Positions 39,792-48,790 of a stretch of DNA of 64,000 nucleotides are shown piece after piece. The notes beneath the pieces are model-generated. The model made no database searches and had not been told where the DNA came from. It saw only the letters and a list, made by a program, of their open reading frames with translations. A program made the translations under genes and the position numbers. Numbering within the stretch: position 1 is the stretch's first letter; each line of letters begins with the position of its first letter. The stretch comes from Mycobacterium europaeum (GTDB taxonomy: Bacteria; Actinomycetota; Actinomycetes; Mycobacteriales; Mycobacteriaceae): the NCBI RefSeq assembly GCF_002102155.1, contig NZ_LQOU01000032.1, positions 62,001 through 126,000 on the forward strand, in the 5' to 3' direction.

Positions 39792-41402
39792 TCAAGCCTG
39801 GCTGTTCAGCACCCGCTTGAGCACCTTGCCGCCCGCGTTGCGCGGCAGCGCGTCGACGAACAGCACATCGCGCGGGATTTTGAAGCGCGCCAACCGCTCT
39901 CGGACGTAATCCTGGACGTCGCGCTCGGTCAGCGCCGCGCCCGGCCGGACCACGACATAGGCGCGCAACCGCTGGCCGAACTCCTCGTCGTCGACGCCGA
40001 CGACCGCGACGTCGACGATGTCGGGATGATGCGCAAGCGCGTCCTCGACCTCGCCGGGGTACACGTTCTCCCCGCCGGAGACGATCATCTCGTCGTCACG
40101 GCCGTCGATGAAAAGCCTGCCAGCGGAATCGAAATGGCCGACGTCGCCGGTCGACATCAGCCCCCGGATCGATTCCTTGGTGCCGCCGCCGGTGTATCCC
40201 TCGAAGGCCAGCACATTGCCGACGAAGATCCGCCCCGGCGTCCCCGGCGCCAGCTCGCCGCCGTCGTCGCCGAGGATCTTGACGACCGATCCGGGCACCA
40301 CCGCGCCCACGCATCCGGGCGCGACGGCCAGGTCGGCGGGCGTGGCGATGGTGGCGTAGGCGACCTCGGTGGACCCGTACATGTTGTAGACCACGGGGCC
40401 CAGCGCCTCGAGCGCCCGGGTGGCCAGCGCGGCACCGAGCTGGGAACCGCCGACGAACACGATGCGCAGCGAGGACAGGTCGTGCCCGGAAAGGGCCGCC
40501 GGCCCCAGATCGAGGATGCGCCGCAACATGATCGGGACGACGATCATGGCGCTGGCCCGGTGCGCGGCCACGCTCGCCAGCGCCTGCCGGGGGTCGAAGT
40601 GGCGGCGGACCACCAGGGTCGAGCCCAGCACCATCGCGTACATCGCGTGGCTGAAGCCCATCGAATGAAACAGCGGCACACAGCATTCGGTGACTTCCCG
40701 GCCGCGGAACGGCACCTTGCCGAGCAGGCCGCCGACCGGTATCAGCGAACTGGGTTCCGAACGCGCGGCGCCCTTCGGGGTGCCGGTCGTCCCGCTGGTC
40801 GAGATGACGATCCTGGGCCGCCCACCCGACGGCGGCGGGCCGGGATCGCCGCGCTCGATCAGCGCGTCGAGGCTGTCGGGGTCGGGCGTCTGGGTCCAGG
40901 CCCGGATCCGGCCCAGCCTCGGGTGCACGTCGGCGACGACGGCGTCGTACTCCTCGTCGTAGACGAGCAGGTCGGCGCGTTCCCGGGACAGCATCCCGGC
41001 GAGCTGGGCGGCGCCGAAGCCGGTGTTGAGCATCAGGACGCCGGCGCCGCACTTGGCGGCGGCGTACACCGCCTCCAGGAAGCCACGGTGGTTGCCCACC
41101 AGGATGGCCACGGCGTGGCCCGGGCCCAGGCCGCGCCGCCGCCACTCGTTGGCCAGGGCGTTTGTCCGCGCGTCCAGCTCACCGAACGTCAGGGGTCCGC
41201 GCTCGTCGATCAGCGCCACGCCATCGGGGTCTCGTCCGGCGGCGATCGCCGTCGCCGCCCCAAGCAGGCCGTAGCGCCGCACGGCGCGCAGGACCGAGAA
41301 GACTTGTCCGGGTGCGACCAACCGCAGGCCCCCGGAGCGGGCATAGAGCAGGAGCGACCGGGCCTCCAAGCCCGCACGCCCGACAAGTCGCAGGGTCTGC
41401 AC
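39792..41402 (-). CDS. Fatty acyl-CoA/AMP ligase (FadD-family)
   Basis: This 536-residue adenylate-forming enzyme activates a fatty acid as acyl-AMP and normally acyl-CoA. All core motifs are present: P-loop-like STSGTTGTPKGA (about residues 200-211), YGSTEVA, STGDVG and GGENVYPGEVEDAL, and the C-terminal RNAGGKVLKR with the catalytic Lys. The N-terminus is like FadD2/FadD12-type ligases. Start GTG at 41402. No neighbour in the same direction is in the same unit. In H37Rv I recall Rv3271c here, so this gene and the next look like a replacement. Chain-length preference cannot be judged. Confidence 0.88.
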   Translation of the reverse strand: MQTLRLVGRAGLEARSLLLYARSGGLRLVAPGQVFSVLRAVRRYGLLGAATAIAAGRDPDGVALIDERGPLTFGELDARTNALANEWRRRGLGPGHAVAILVGNHRGFLEAVYAAAKCGAGVLMLNTGFGAAQLAGMLSRERADLLVYDEEYDAVVADVHPRLGRIRAWTQTPDPDSLDALIERGDPGPPPSGGRPRIVISTSGTTGTPKGAARSEPSSLIPVGGLLGKVPFRGREVTECCVPLFHSMGFSHAMYAMVLGSTLVVRRHFDPRQALASVAAHRASAMIVVPIMLRRILDLGPAALSGHDLSSLRIVFVGGSQLGAALATRALEALGPVVYNMYGSTEVAYATIATPADLAVAPGCVGAVVPGSVVKILGDDGGELAPGTPGRIFVGNVLAFEGYTGGGTKESIRGLMSTGDVGHFDSAGRLFIDGRDDEMIVSGGENVYPGEVEDALAHHPDIVDVAVVGVDDEEFGQRLRAYVVVRPGAALTERDVQDYVRERLARFKIPRDVLFVDALPRNAGGKVLKRVLNSQA

Positions 41403-41512
41403 ACGTCGATGCTGCCGCCCGCCGCGGTCCCGGATAAGGGCGCAACGCCACTACCGGGTGGGGCCTTTGGTCACCATCGTTATTCTGGCTAACGACTCGC
41501 CGGAAAGGGGCA

Positions 41513-42433
41513 ATGCCGATGACGCGCACTGACAACGACACCTGGGACCTGGCCACCAGCGTGGGGGCCACCGCCACCATGGTGGCGGCCGGACGGGCCC
41601 GGGCCACCCGGGACGGGCTGATCGACGACCCGTTCGCCGAGCCACTGGTGCGCGCCGTCGGCGTCGACTTCATGACGCGATGGGCCGCCGGTGAGTTGAG
41701 CTCCGCCGACGTCGACGAGCCCGGCGCCCCGTGGGGCATGCAGCGCATGACCGACATGCTGGCCGCGCGCACGCGCTACATCGACGCGTTCTTCGCCGAG
41801 GCCGGCGCCGCCGGCATCCGCCAGGTGGTCATCCTGGCCTCGGGTCTGGACGCGCGGGCCTACCGGCTGCCGTGGGCGTCGGGCACCACGGTGTTCGAGA
41901 TCGACCAGCCGCAGGTCATCGAATTCAAGACCGCCACCATCGCCGAGTTCGGCGCCGAGCCCACCGCCACGGTCCGGGCCGTCCCGATCGACCTGCGGCA
42001 CGACTGGCCCTCGGCGCTGCGCCAGACCGGCTTCGACGCGGGGCGGCCCGCCGCCTGGGCCGCCGAGGGTCTGCTCGGCTTCCTGCCGCCCGAGGCGCAG
42101 GACCGGCTGCTCGACGACATCACCGCGCTCAGCGCCGACGGCAGCCGCCTGGTCGCCGAGGTCTTCATCAACTCCGGCACCAACGGTGACGCCCTGAACG
42201 CCGCCAGCCAGAAGTGGCGGGACAACGGCCTGGACATCGCGCTGGGCGACCTGGGCTTCCCGGGCGAGCGCACCGACGCCGCGACACACCTGGAGCGGCA
42301 CGGCTGGCGCACCGTCCGCACACCCCTGAATCAGCTGTTGGCCGACAACGGGTTACCTTTGCAGCGCACCGACCCCGGCGCCCCGTTCGCCCAGAACTAC
42401 TACTGCACTGGGGTCTTGACCAAGGCCGAATGA
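41513..42433 (+). CDS. SAM-dependent methyltransferase, LCM/TIGR00027 family
   Basis: This 306-residue protein belongs to the mycobacterial TIGR00027/leucine carboxyl methyltransferase-like family, which is expanded in the genus. Signatures are [31 protein letters not shown], the SAM site [28 protein letters not shown] and [11 protein letters not shown]. The methyl acceptor is unknown. The ATG at 41513 is preceded by GGAAAGGGG. It lies 14 bp before the CoA-transferase gene, so the two may be co-transcribed. I do not recall a copy here in H37Rv. Confidence 0.9.
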   Translation: MPMTRTDNDTWDLATSVGATATMVAAGRARATRDGLIDDPFAEPLVRAVGVDFMTRWAAGELSSADVDEPGAPWGMQRMTDMLAARTRYIDAFFAEAGAAGIRQVVILASGLDARAYRLPWASGTTVFEIDQPQVIEFKTATIAEFGAEPTATVRAVPIDLRHDWPSALRQTGFDAGRPAAWAAEGLLGFLPPEAQDRLLDDITALSADGSRLVAEVFINSGTNGDALNAASQKWRDNGLDIALGDLGFPGERTDAATHLERHGWRTVRTPLNQLLADNGLPLQRTDPGAPFAQNYYCTGVLTKAE

Positions 42434-42447
42434 CAGGAAGGCCACCC

Positions 42448-43662
42448 ATGGCAGACAGCACCCCCGCCAAGCCCCTTGACGGATTCCGGGTACTCGACTT
42501 CACCCAGAACATCGCCGGGCCGCTGGCCGGGCAGGTGCTGGCCGACCTGGGCGCCGAGGTCATCAAGGTCGAGGCACCCCACGGCGAGGCCGCCCGGCAG
42601 ATCACCGCGGTCCTGCCCGGTCGCCCGCCGCTGCCCACCCTGTTCCTGCCGCACAACCGCGGCAAGAAATCGGTGGCGGTGGACCTCACCGACGAGGAGG
42701 CCAAGCAGCAGATCCTGCGGCTGGTCGACACCGCCGACGTGGTGCTGGAGGGCTTTCGCCCCGGCGTGATGGAACGCATGGGCCTGGGCCCCGACGACCT
42801 GCGCGCCCGCAACCCCCGGCTCATCTACGCGCGGCTGTCGGCCTACGGCGGCAACGGCCCGCACGGCAGCAGGCCGGGCGTGGACCTGATGGTCGCGGCC
42901 GAGTCGGGCATGACCACCGGGATGCCGACGCCGAGCGGCAAACCGCAGATCATCCCGTTCCAGCTCGTCGACGCCGCCAGCGGGCACGTGCTGGCCCAGG
43001 CGGTGCTGGCCGCGCTGCTCAACCGGGAGCGCCACGGGGTGGCCGACGTGGTGCGCGTCGCCATGTACGACGTCGCGGTCAACCTGCAGGCCGGCCAGCT
43101 CACGATCCACCTGAACAAGCCGGCCCAGGCGCCCGGACCGAAGCCGGACTCGGAGCCGAAAGCCAAGGAGCGCAAGGGTGTTGGCTTCGCGACCCAGCCG
43201 TCGGACGCGTTCAAGGCCGCCGACGGCTACCTGGTGATCAGCGCGTACGTGCCCAAGCACTGGGCCAAGCTGTGCCAGATCATCGGCCGCCCCGACCTGC
43301 TGACCGACGAGCGGTTCATCGACCAGCGTTCGCGCGCAATGAATTACCCCGAGCTGACCGCGGAACTCGAGGCGGCGCTGGCCGCCAGGACCGCGGCCGA
43401 ATGGGTCGAGCTGCTGCAGGAAGGCGGCCTGATGGCCTGCCTGGCCTACACCTGGAAACAGGTGGTGGACACCCCGCTGTTCGCGGAGAACGAGCTAGCC
43501 CTGCGGGTGGGCAGCGGCGACGACGGCGTCACGGTGGTGCGCATGCCCGCGCGCTACTCGAGTTTCGACGCCGCGGCCATGGACGCCCCGCCCGCCATCG
43601 GGGAGCACAACGAGGAGTTCCTCACCGCCCCGCAGACCACCTCGTCACCTGTCACTGGCTAG
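42448..43662 (+). CDS. Class III CoA-transferase (CaiB/BaiF family)
   Basis: This 404-residue CoA-transferase family III protein has GFRVLDFTQNIAGPLAGQVLA at its N-terminus, GAEVIKVEAPHGEAAR, HNRGKKSVAVDLTDEE and GDGYLVISAYVPKHWAKLCQ-like middle regions. The catalytic Asp of the family lies near GSRPGVDLMVAAESGMT. It probably moves CoA between carboxylic acids; the substrate is unknown. The ATG at 42448 has AGGAAGG upstream. It is the Rv3272 counterpart and its 3' end overlaps the convergent response regulator gene by 11 bp. Confidence 0.9.
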   Translation: MADSTPAKPLDGFRVLDFTQNIAGPLAGQVLADLGAEVIKVEAPHGEAARQITAVLPGRPPLPTLFLPHNRGKKSVAVDLTDEEAKQQILRLVDTADVVLEGFRPGVMERMGLGPDDLRARNPRLIYARLSAYGGNGPHGSRPGVDLMVAAESGMTTGMPTPSGKPQIIPFQLVDAASGHVLAQAVLAALLNRERHGVADVVRVAMYDVAVNLQAGQLTIHLNKPAQAPGPKPDSEPKAKERKGVGFATQPSDAFKAADGYLVISAYVPKHWAKLCQIIGRPDLLTDERFIDQRSRAMNYPELTAELEAALAARTAAEWVELLQEGGLMACLAYTWKQVVDTPLFAENELALRVGSGDDGVTVVRMPARYSSFDAAAMDAPPAIGEHNEEFLTAPQTTSSPVTG

Positions 43663-44092
43663 GCAGCCGCACCACCTGGACGAAGAACTCGTCGATCTGT
43701 CGGACCGCCTTCATGAACTGGTCCAGGTCGACCGGCTTGGTCACGTAGGCGTTAGCGTGCAGCTTGTAGCTGCGCAGGATGTCCTCCTCCGCCGAGGAGG
43801 TGGTGAGCACCACGACCGGGATGCGGGCCAGGTCCGGGTCGGACTTGATCTTCTCCAGCAGCTGGCGGCCGTCGTATTTCGGCAGGTTCAGGTCCAGCAG
43901 GATGAGGTCGGGCCGCGGCGCATCCTCGAACCTGCCGCGCTGGTAGAGGTAGTCGAGGCCCTCCTCCCCGTCGTGCGCGACGTGCAGCCGGTTCTGGAGT
44001 TTGTTGTGCTCGAACGCTTCTCGCGTGATGAGCTCGTCTCCCGGGTCGTCTTCGACGAGCAGGATGTCGATCGCCCTGCCTTCTGATGTCAT
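43652..44092 (-). CDS. Single-domain response regulator
   Basis: This 146-residue CheY/Rcp1-like receiver has no output domain. The acidic pair is EDD at 14-16, the phospho-acceptor is Asp67 (LILLDLNLP), the conserved Thr/Ser is VVLTTSS and the Lys is YVTKPVDLDQF. The ATG at 44092 overlaps the kinase stop by 4 bp and has AAGGAG 7 nt upstream. It is the last gene of a phosphatase-kinase-receiver operon and probably acts as a phosphate sink or protein partner. Confidence 0.93.
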   Translation of the reverse strand: MTSEGRAIDILLVEDDPGDELITREAFEHNKLQNRLHVAHDGEEGLDYLYQRGRFEDAPRPDLILLDLNLPKYDGRQLLEKIKSDPDLARIPVVVLTTSSAEEDILRSYKLHANAYVTKPVDLDQFMKAVRQIDEFFVQVVRLPSQ

Positions 44093-45696
44093 TGATGCGC
44101 TCCTTCCAAAGCGTCTGAGTCTTCTTCGCCGACGGGCTCGGGCTCGGGCATGGGCAGGGTGAACTCGAATCGCGTTCCCTCGGTGCGGGACGTGTCGATG
44201 CGAATGGTGCCGCCATGGTGCTCGACGATCTTCTTGACCAGGGCCAGCCCGACGCCGGTCCCGGCGTACACGTCGCGGCCGTGCAGGCGCTGGAAGATGA
44301 CGAAGACCTTGTCGGCGAACTCCGCCGGGATGCCGATGCCGTTGTCCGACACGGTGATCACCCATTCGCCGTCGTGATCGCCGGTGCCCGGCGCGCACTC
44401 GATCACGACGCGGGGCCGGCGATCCTTGTGCCGGAACTTCACCGCGTTGCCGATGAGGTTCTGCCAGAGCATGGTCAGCAGCGTCGGGTCGCCCTTGATC
44501 CGCGGAAGCGCGTCCGGGCGCACGATGTCGGCGTGCGACTCCTCGATCGCGACGGCCAGGTTGGCCAGGCCGGAATCCAGCGCAGAATCGAGGTCCACGT
44601 CGGTTTCGGTGGTGCCGAGCCGGCCGACGCGGGAGAAGGTGAGCAGGTCGTTGATCAGCGCCTGCATCCGCTTGGCCCCGTCAACCGCGAAGCCGATGTA
44701 TTCGATGCCGCGCTCGTCGAGCTTGTCACCGTAGCGGCGCTCCAGCAGCTGACAGAACGAGGCGACCTTGCGCAGCGGCTCCTGCAGGTCGTGGGAGGCG
44801 ACGTAGGCGAACTGCTCGAGTTCGGTGTTGGACCGGCGCAATTCGGCGGCCTGCTCGTCCAGCTGCGTCTGCGCCGAGCGCGATATCTCGAGTTCCTCGA
44901 CCATCCGTTTGCGCATGTTCTCCACGTCGATCGCCATGTCGCGAACGTCCTTGGGCCGCCTCGGCGGTGTGATGCTCTCCTCGAAGTTGCCCTGAGTGAT
45001 CCGCCGGCACGCCGCGGCCAGCGCCGCGAGCGGGCGGGCGACCGTGTCCCGGATCAGGAACCCCAGCAGCCCGGCCGTGGCGAAGAACAGCAACACCATC
45101 GCGCCGAACACCCGGTCACGCCAGGCGTCCGTGCGCTTGAGTTCGGCCGCGCCGGTCGCCGCCGCTGCCGACAGGTTCGCGTTCTGCCTCTCGAAAAGTG
45201 TTCGGAGATGGTCGAATTCGGCTTTTCCGCGCTCAGCCGACGGCTTGCTCGCGACGTTCTTGCCGGTGGGCATCACCGTGGCGATGACCGGCTCGGCGTA
45301 GTTCGCCCGCCAGTTCGCCGCGGCATCCTCGATGGCGGCGAGGTCGGTGCTGAGGTCCGGGCGCTGGCTCAGCCGCCGCCGGATCTCTTGCGCCGCGGCC
45401 TGTTCGGCGTGTTGCCCGTCGTAGTACGGCATGAGGAATTGCCGGTCCCCGACCAACAGGTAGCCGCGGATCCCCGTTTCCTGGTCACGCAACGCGGACT
45501 GCAGCTGGAAGGCCGCCACGCGTGCCGGCTGGATGCTGTCGACGAGCTGGTGGGTCATCTCGTCCGTGCGGTTCAGCAGCAGCGCGCCGACCACCGCGCC
45601 GGCCAGCACCATCACGCCCATGCTGACCAGGACCAGGGCCTGCCATCCGCGCACGGTGAGCTCCGAGAGCCGCAAGCGGCGCACGCTGGGGGTCAC
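44089..45696 (-). CDS. CHASE3-HAMP sensor histidine kinase
   Basis: This 535-residue kinase has a membrane helix (about residues 18-41), an extracytoplasmic CHASE3 domain (about 45-190, with the ALRDQETGIRGYLLVGD signature), a second helix (about 196-215) and HAMP. A coiled coil and HisKA with YVASHDLQEPLRKV (His302) follow, then an HATPase domain with NLIGNAVKFRHKDR, DNGIGIPAEF and GTGVGLALVKKIVEHHGG. The phytochrome-like HisKA type usually pairs with a small Rcp1-like receiver, as here. The GTG at 45696 overlaps the phosphatase stop by 4 bp. Confidence 0.93.
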   Translation of the reverse strand: MTPSVRRLRLSELTVRGWQALVLVSMGVMVLAGAVVGALLLNRTDEMTHQLVDSIQPARVAAFQLQSALRDQETGIRGYLLVGDRQFLMPYYDGQHAEQAAAQEIRRRLSQRPDLSTDLAAIEDAAANWRANYAEPVIATVMPTGKNVASKPSAERGKAEFDHLRTLFERQNANLSAAAATGAAELKRTDAWRDRVFGAMVLLFFATAGLLGFLIRDTVARPLAALAAACRRITQGNFEESITPPRRPKDVRDMAIDVENMRKRMVEELEISRSAQTQLDEQAAELRRSNTELEQFAYVASHDLQEPLRKVASFCQLLERRYGDKLDERGIEYIGFAVDGAKRMQALINDLLTFSRVGRLGTTETDVDLDSALDSGLANLAVAIEESHADIVRPDALPRIKGDPTLLTMLWQNLIGNAVKFRHKDRRPRVVIECAPGTGDHDGEWVITVSDNGIGIPAEFADKVFVIFQRLHGRDVYAGTGVGLALVKKIVEHHGGTIRIDTSRTEGTRFEFTLPMPEPEPVGEEDSDALEGAHQ

Positions 45697-46886
45697 TCGG
45701 CGGTCCTCTCGACCCGCAGCACGGCGATGTCGTCGGTCAGTCCGCCCCGGGGGCGAGCGAGTCGCTGCGCGCCGTCGATGAGCGCGTCGACGAACTCCGG
45801 ACCCGGCCGATTCGCGTGCGACCGGGCCAGCTCGAGCAGGCCCTCCTCGCCCAGGCGCCGGGTGCCCTCACCCGAATACCCCTCGAACAGCCCGTCGGTG
45901 AGCAGCAGCAGGCCGTGCCCCGGCGGCAGGTCCAACTCGTGCCGCGGCCAGTCGTCGTCGGCGCGCAGACCCAGTGCGGGGCCACCGGGCGGCTCCAACC
46001 ACTCGACGGTGCCGTCGCGCTGCAACAGCATCCCGGGATGGCCGGCCCGGATCGCGGTGATGCAGGAGCCGCCGGGCGGAATCTCGAGGCTCAGCACAGT
46101 CGCGAAAACCCCTGTGCCCGTTCGTTCCGAGTGCAGCACCCGCTCGAGTTGCCGCATCAGCTCCACGCCCCGCACGCCGGCGAAGGTGAGCGCGCGGAAG
46201 GCGATCCGCAGCGCAGCGCCCAGGGCGGCCTCGTGCGGCCCGTGCCCGGCGACGTCGCCGATCAGGACGTGGATCACCCGGTCGGGCGTCTGCACCACGT
46301 CGTAGAAGTCCCCGCACAGCAGCGCGTCCTCGCGGCTCGGCCGGTATCGGGCGACGATGTCGACGCCCGGGTCGTCCAGCAGCAGCGGGGACGGCAGCAG
46401 CCCGCGCTCCAGCAGCGCGTTCTCGCGGGCCCGCAGCCGGGTCGCGTGCAGGTCGGCGGCGATCAGCTCGGCGCGCTTGCGCTCGATCGCGTACAGCAGC
46501 GCGCGCCGCAGCATCTCCGGCTCGACGCGGCCCTTGACCAGATAGTCCTGGGCGCCGGCAGCGACCGCGGAAGCCCCGAAGTACTCGTCGTTCAGCCCGG
46601 TCAGCACGACGATCGGAACGGTGGCGTCGCGCTCGGCGATGCGGTTCAGCGCGTCGATGCCGCTGGCGTCGGGCAGGTGCAGGTCCAGCAGCACGCAGTC
46701 GGGCCGGGCCGAGGCCAGTTCGCGCTCGGCGTGGGCCATCGACTGCGCCCAGACCACCCGGATATCGGCGACCGCGTCGGCGATCAGCTCCTCCACCAGC
46801 ACCGCATCGGCGCGGTCGTCCTCCACCAACAGCAAAGACAAGGACTGCCAATTCGCCGCCGGGATCACGGGAGCGCGCGCTGGCAT
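45693..46886 (-). CDS. Receiver-PP2C (SpoIIE/RsbU-like) phosphatase
   Basis: This 397-residue protein has an N-terminal receiver (about residues 15-135; Asp68 in LLDLHLPDASG; TG and Lys in DYLVKGRVEP). A short coiled coil (RAELIAADLHATRLRARENA) follows, then a SpoIIE/PP2C phosphatase domain (about 165-395). Metal-binding acidic sites are CGDFYDVV, LIGDVAGHG, LTDGLFEGYSG and GLTDDIAVL. Such proteins dephosphorylate STAS anti-anti-sigma factors when their receiver is phosphorylated. The ATG at 46886 is used; a TTG precedes it. First gene of the three-gene operon. No STAS gene is adjacent, but one lies at 58247. Confidence 0.92.
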   Translation of the reverse strand: MPARAPVIPAANWQSLSLLLVEDDRADAVLVEELIADAVADIRVVWAQSMAHAERELASARPDCVLLDLHLPDASGIDALNRIAERDATVPIVVLTGLNDEYFGASAVAAGAQDYLVKGRVEPEMLRRALLYAIERKRAELIAADLHATRLRARENALLERGLLPSPLLLDDPGVDIVARYRPSREDALLCGDFYDVVQTPDRVIHVLIGDVAGHGPHEAALGAALRIAFRALTFAGVRGVELMRQLERVLHSERTGTGVFATVLSLEIPPGGSCITAIRAGHPGMLLQRDGTVEWLEPPGGPALGLRADDDWPRHELDLPPGHGLLLLTDGLFEGYSGEGTRRLGEEGLLELARSHANRPGPEFVDALIDGAQRLARPRGGLTDDIAVLRVERTAE

Positions 46887-47023
46887 CAATTCCGGGTCAT
46901 CCCCGGATGCGCGGAGGTAGCCACGCTGTTCACTCCAGCCCCCCTCCGCCGGTAAGACCCATTCGCACGACTCTACGTCCGGCCCGACACCGCAGAGTGG
47001 TTAACCGTCGGAGATCCTATCGG

Positions 47024-48193
47024 TCAGCGCAGCAGTGCCCGTGACATCACCACGCGCTGGATCTGGTTGGTGCCCTCGTAGATCTGGGTGATCTTGGCGT
47101 CGCGCATCATCCGCTCCACCGGGAAGTCCTGCGTGTAGCCGTAGCCGCCGAAGAGTTGCACCGCGTCGGTGGTCACCTCCATCGCGACGTCGGACGCCCA
47201 GCACTTGGACGCCGCGGAGATGAAGCCCAGGTTGGCTTCGCCACGTTCGGCGCGGGCGGCGGCGTGGTAGACCATCAGCCGCGCCGCTTCCACCTTCATC
47301 GCCATGTCGGCGAGCATGAACTGCACGCCCTGGTTGTCGCTGACCGGACGGCCGAACTGCTTGCGCTCCTTGGTGTACGCGATCGCCGCGTCCAGCGCCC
47401 CCTGGGCGATGCCGACCGCCTGGGCGCCGATGGTGGGCCGGGTGTGGTCCAGCGTCGCCAGCGCGGTCTTGAAGCCGGTGCCCGGCTCGCCGATGATCCG
47501 ATCCCCCGGGATGCGGCAGTTCTCGAAGTACAGCTCGGTGGTCGGGGAGCCCTTGATGCCCAGCTTGCGTTCCTTGGGGCCGACGGTGAAACCCTCGTCG
47601 TCGGCGTGCACCATGAACGACGAGATGCCGTTGGCTCCCTTGTCGGGGTCGGTGACCGCCATGACCGTGTACCAGCTCGACTTGCCGCCGTTGGTGATCC
47701 AGCACTTGGCGCCGTTGAGGATCCAGTCGTCGCCGTCGGCCTTGGCGCGGGTGCGCATCGAGGCGGCGTCGCTGCCGGCCTCCCGCTCGGACAGGGCGTA
47801 GGACGCCATCGCGGTGCCGTCGGCGATCTGCGGCAGCACCTGCTTCTTGAGCTCGTCGGACCCGCGCAGGATCAGCCCCATGGTGCCCAGCTTGTTCACC
47901 GCCGGGATCAGCGACGCCGACGCGTCGACGCGGGCGACCTCCTCGATCACGATGCACGCCGCGACGGAATCGGCGCCCTGTCCGCCGTACTCCTCGGGCA
48001 CATGCACCGCGTTGAAACCCGACGCGTTCAACGCCTCGAGCGCCTCGTCCGGGAACCGCGAGTTCTCGTCGACGTCGGCGGCGTGCGGGGCGATCTCCTT
48101 CTCCGCCAACGCGCGGATCGCCGCCCGCAACTCCTGGTGTTCCTCGGGCAACTGAAACAAATCGAACGTGGGGTCTCCGGCCCAACCAGCCAT
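47024..48193 (-). CDS. fadE25: Acyl-CoA dehydrogenase FadE25
   Basis: This 389-residue flavoenzyme catalyses the first oxidation step of beta-oxidation-type cycles. The family signatures are YALSEREAGSDAASMRTRA, the FAD site WITNGGKSSWYTVMA and, near the C-terminus, QLFGGYGYTQDFPVERMMRDAK and IYEGTNQIQRVVMSRALL, which holds the catalytic Glu. The ATG at 48193 has GAGGAGG 6 nt upstream. It is the counterpart of Rv3274c, 78 bp after purE on the same strand. The substrate (branched or short chain) is not clear from the sequence. Confidence 0.95.
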   Translation of the reverse strand: MAGWAGDPTFDLFQLPEEHQELRAAIRALAEKEIAPHAADVDENSRFPDEALEALNASGFNAVHVPEEYGGQGADSVAACIVIEEVARVDASASLIPAVNKLGTMGLILRGSDELKKQVLPQIADGTAMASYALSEREAGSDAASMRTRAKADGDDWILNGAKCWITNGGKSSWYTVMAVTDPDKGANGISSFMVHADDEGFTVGPKERKLGIKGSPTTELYFENCRIPGDRIIGEPGTGFKTALATLDHTRPTIGAQAVGIAQGALDAAIAYTKERKQFGRPVSDNQGVQFMLADMAMKVEAARLMVYHAAARAERGEANLGFISAASKCWASDVAMEVTTDAVQLFGGYGYTQDFPVERMMRDAKITQIYEGTNQIQRVVMSRALLR

Positions 48194-48271
48194 CACGAGC
48201 CTCCTCTAGCGCTTGGGCGAACTGCCCGGCTCCTCTTCCGGCCGCTGCGCGGCCGCATCGTCGCCAGGCTA

Positions 48272-48790
48272 CTAGCCGGTAACTTTACCTTGACGCTGTT
48301 GCAGCGCCTCATCCTTGGCCCGCACGCTCTCGGCCAGCTGGTCGGAGAACTCGACGATGCGGGCGCGCAGCGCCGGGTCCGACGAGCCGAGCATGCGCAC
48401 GGCGAGCAGGCCCGCGTTGCGGGCGCCCCCGATCGACACCGTGGCCACCGGAACGCCCGCCGGCATCTGCACGATGGACAGCAACGAGTCCAGGCCGTCC
48501 AGCCGCGCCAGCGGCACCGGCACCCCGATCACCGGCAGCGGCGTCGCGGACGCCACCATCCCGGGCAGGTGGGCGGCCCCGCCGGCCCCGGCGATGATGA
48601 CCTCGATGCCGCGGTCGGCCGCCCCGCGCGCGTAGTCGAACATCACCTGAGGCGTGCGATGCGCCGACACCACCCGGACCTCGGCCGGTATGTCGAACTC
48701 GGCCAGCGCGGCCGCGGCGTCGGCCATCACCGACCAGTCGCTGTCGCTGCCCATGATCACGCCGACCCTGGGGTTGCTAGTCATGGCCAT
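48272..48790 (-). CDS. purE: N5-carboxyaminoimidazole ribonucleotide mutase
   Basis: This 172-residue enzyme converts N5-CAIR to CAIR in purine synthesis. Signatures are [30 protein letters not shown] (the catalytic His), [15 protein letters not shown] and [20 protein letters not shown]. The ATG at 48790 overlaps the purK stop by 14 bp; a second ATG two codons later is possible. Partner of purK; counterpart Rv3275c. Confidence 0.96.
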   Translation of the reverse strand: MAMTSNPRVGVIMGSDSDWSVMADAAAALAEFDIPAEVRVVSAHRTPQVMFDYARGAADRGIEVIIAGAGGAAHLPGMVASATPLPVIGVPVPLARLDGLDSLLSIVQMPAGVPVATVSIGGARNAGLLAVRMLGSSDPALRARIVEFSDQLAESVRAKDEALQQRQGKVTG

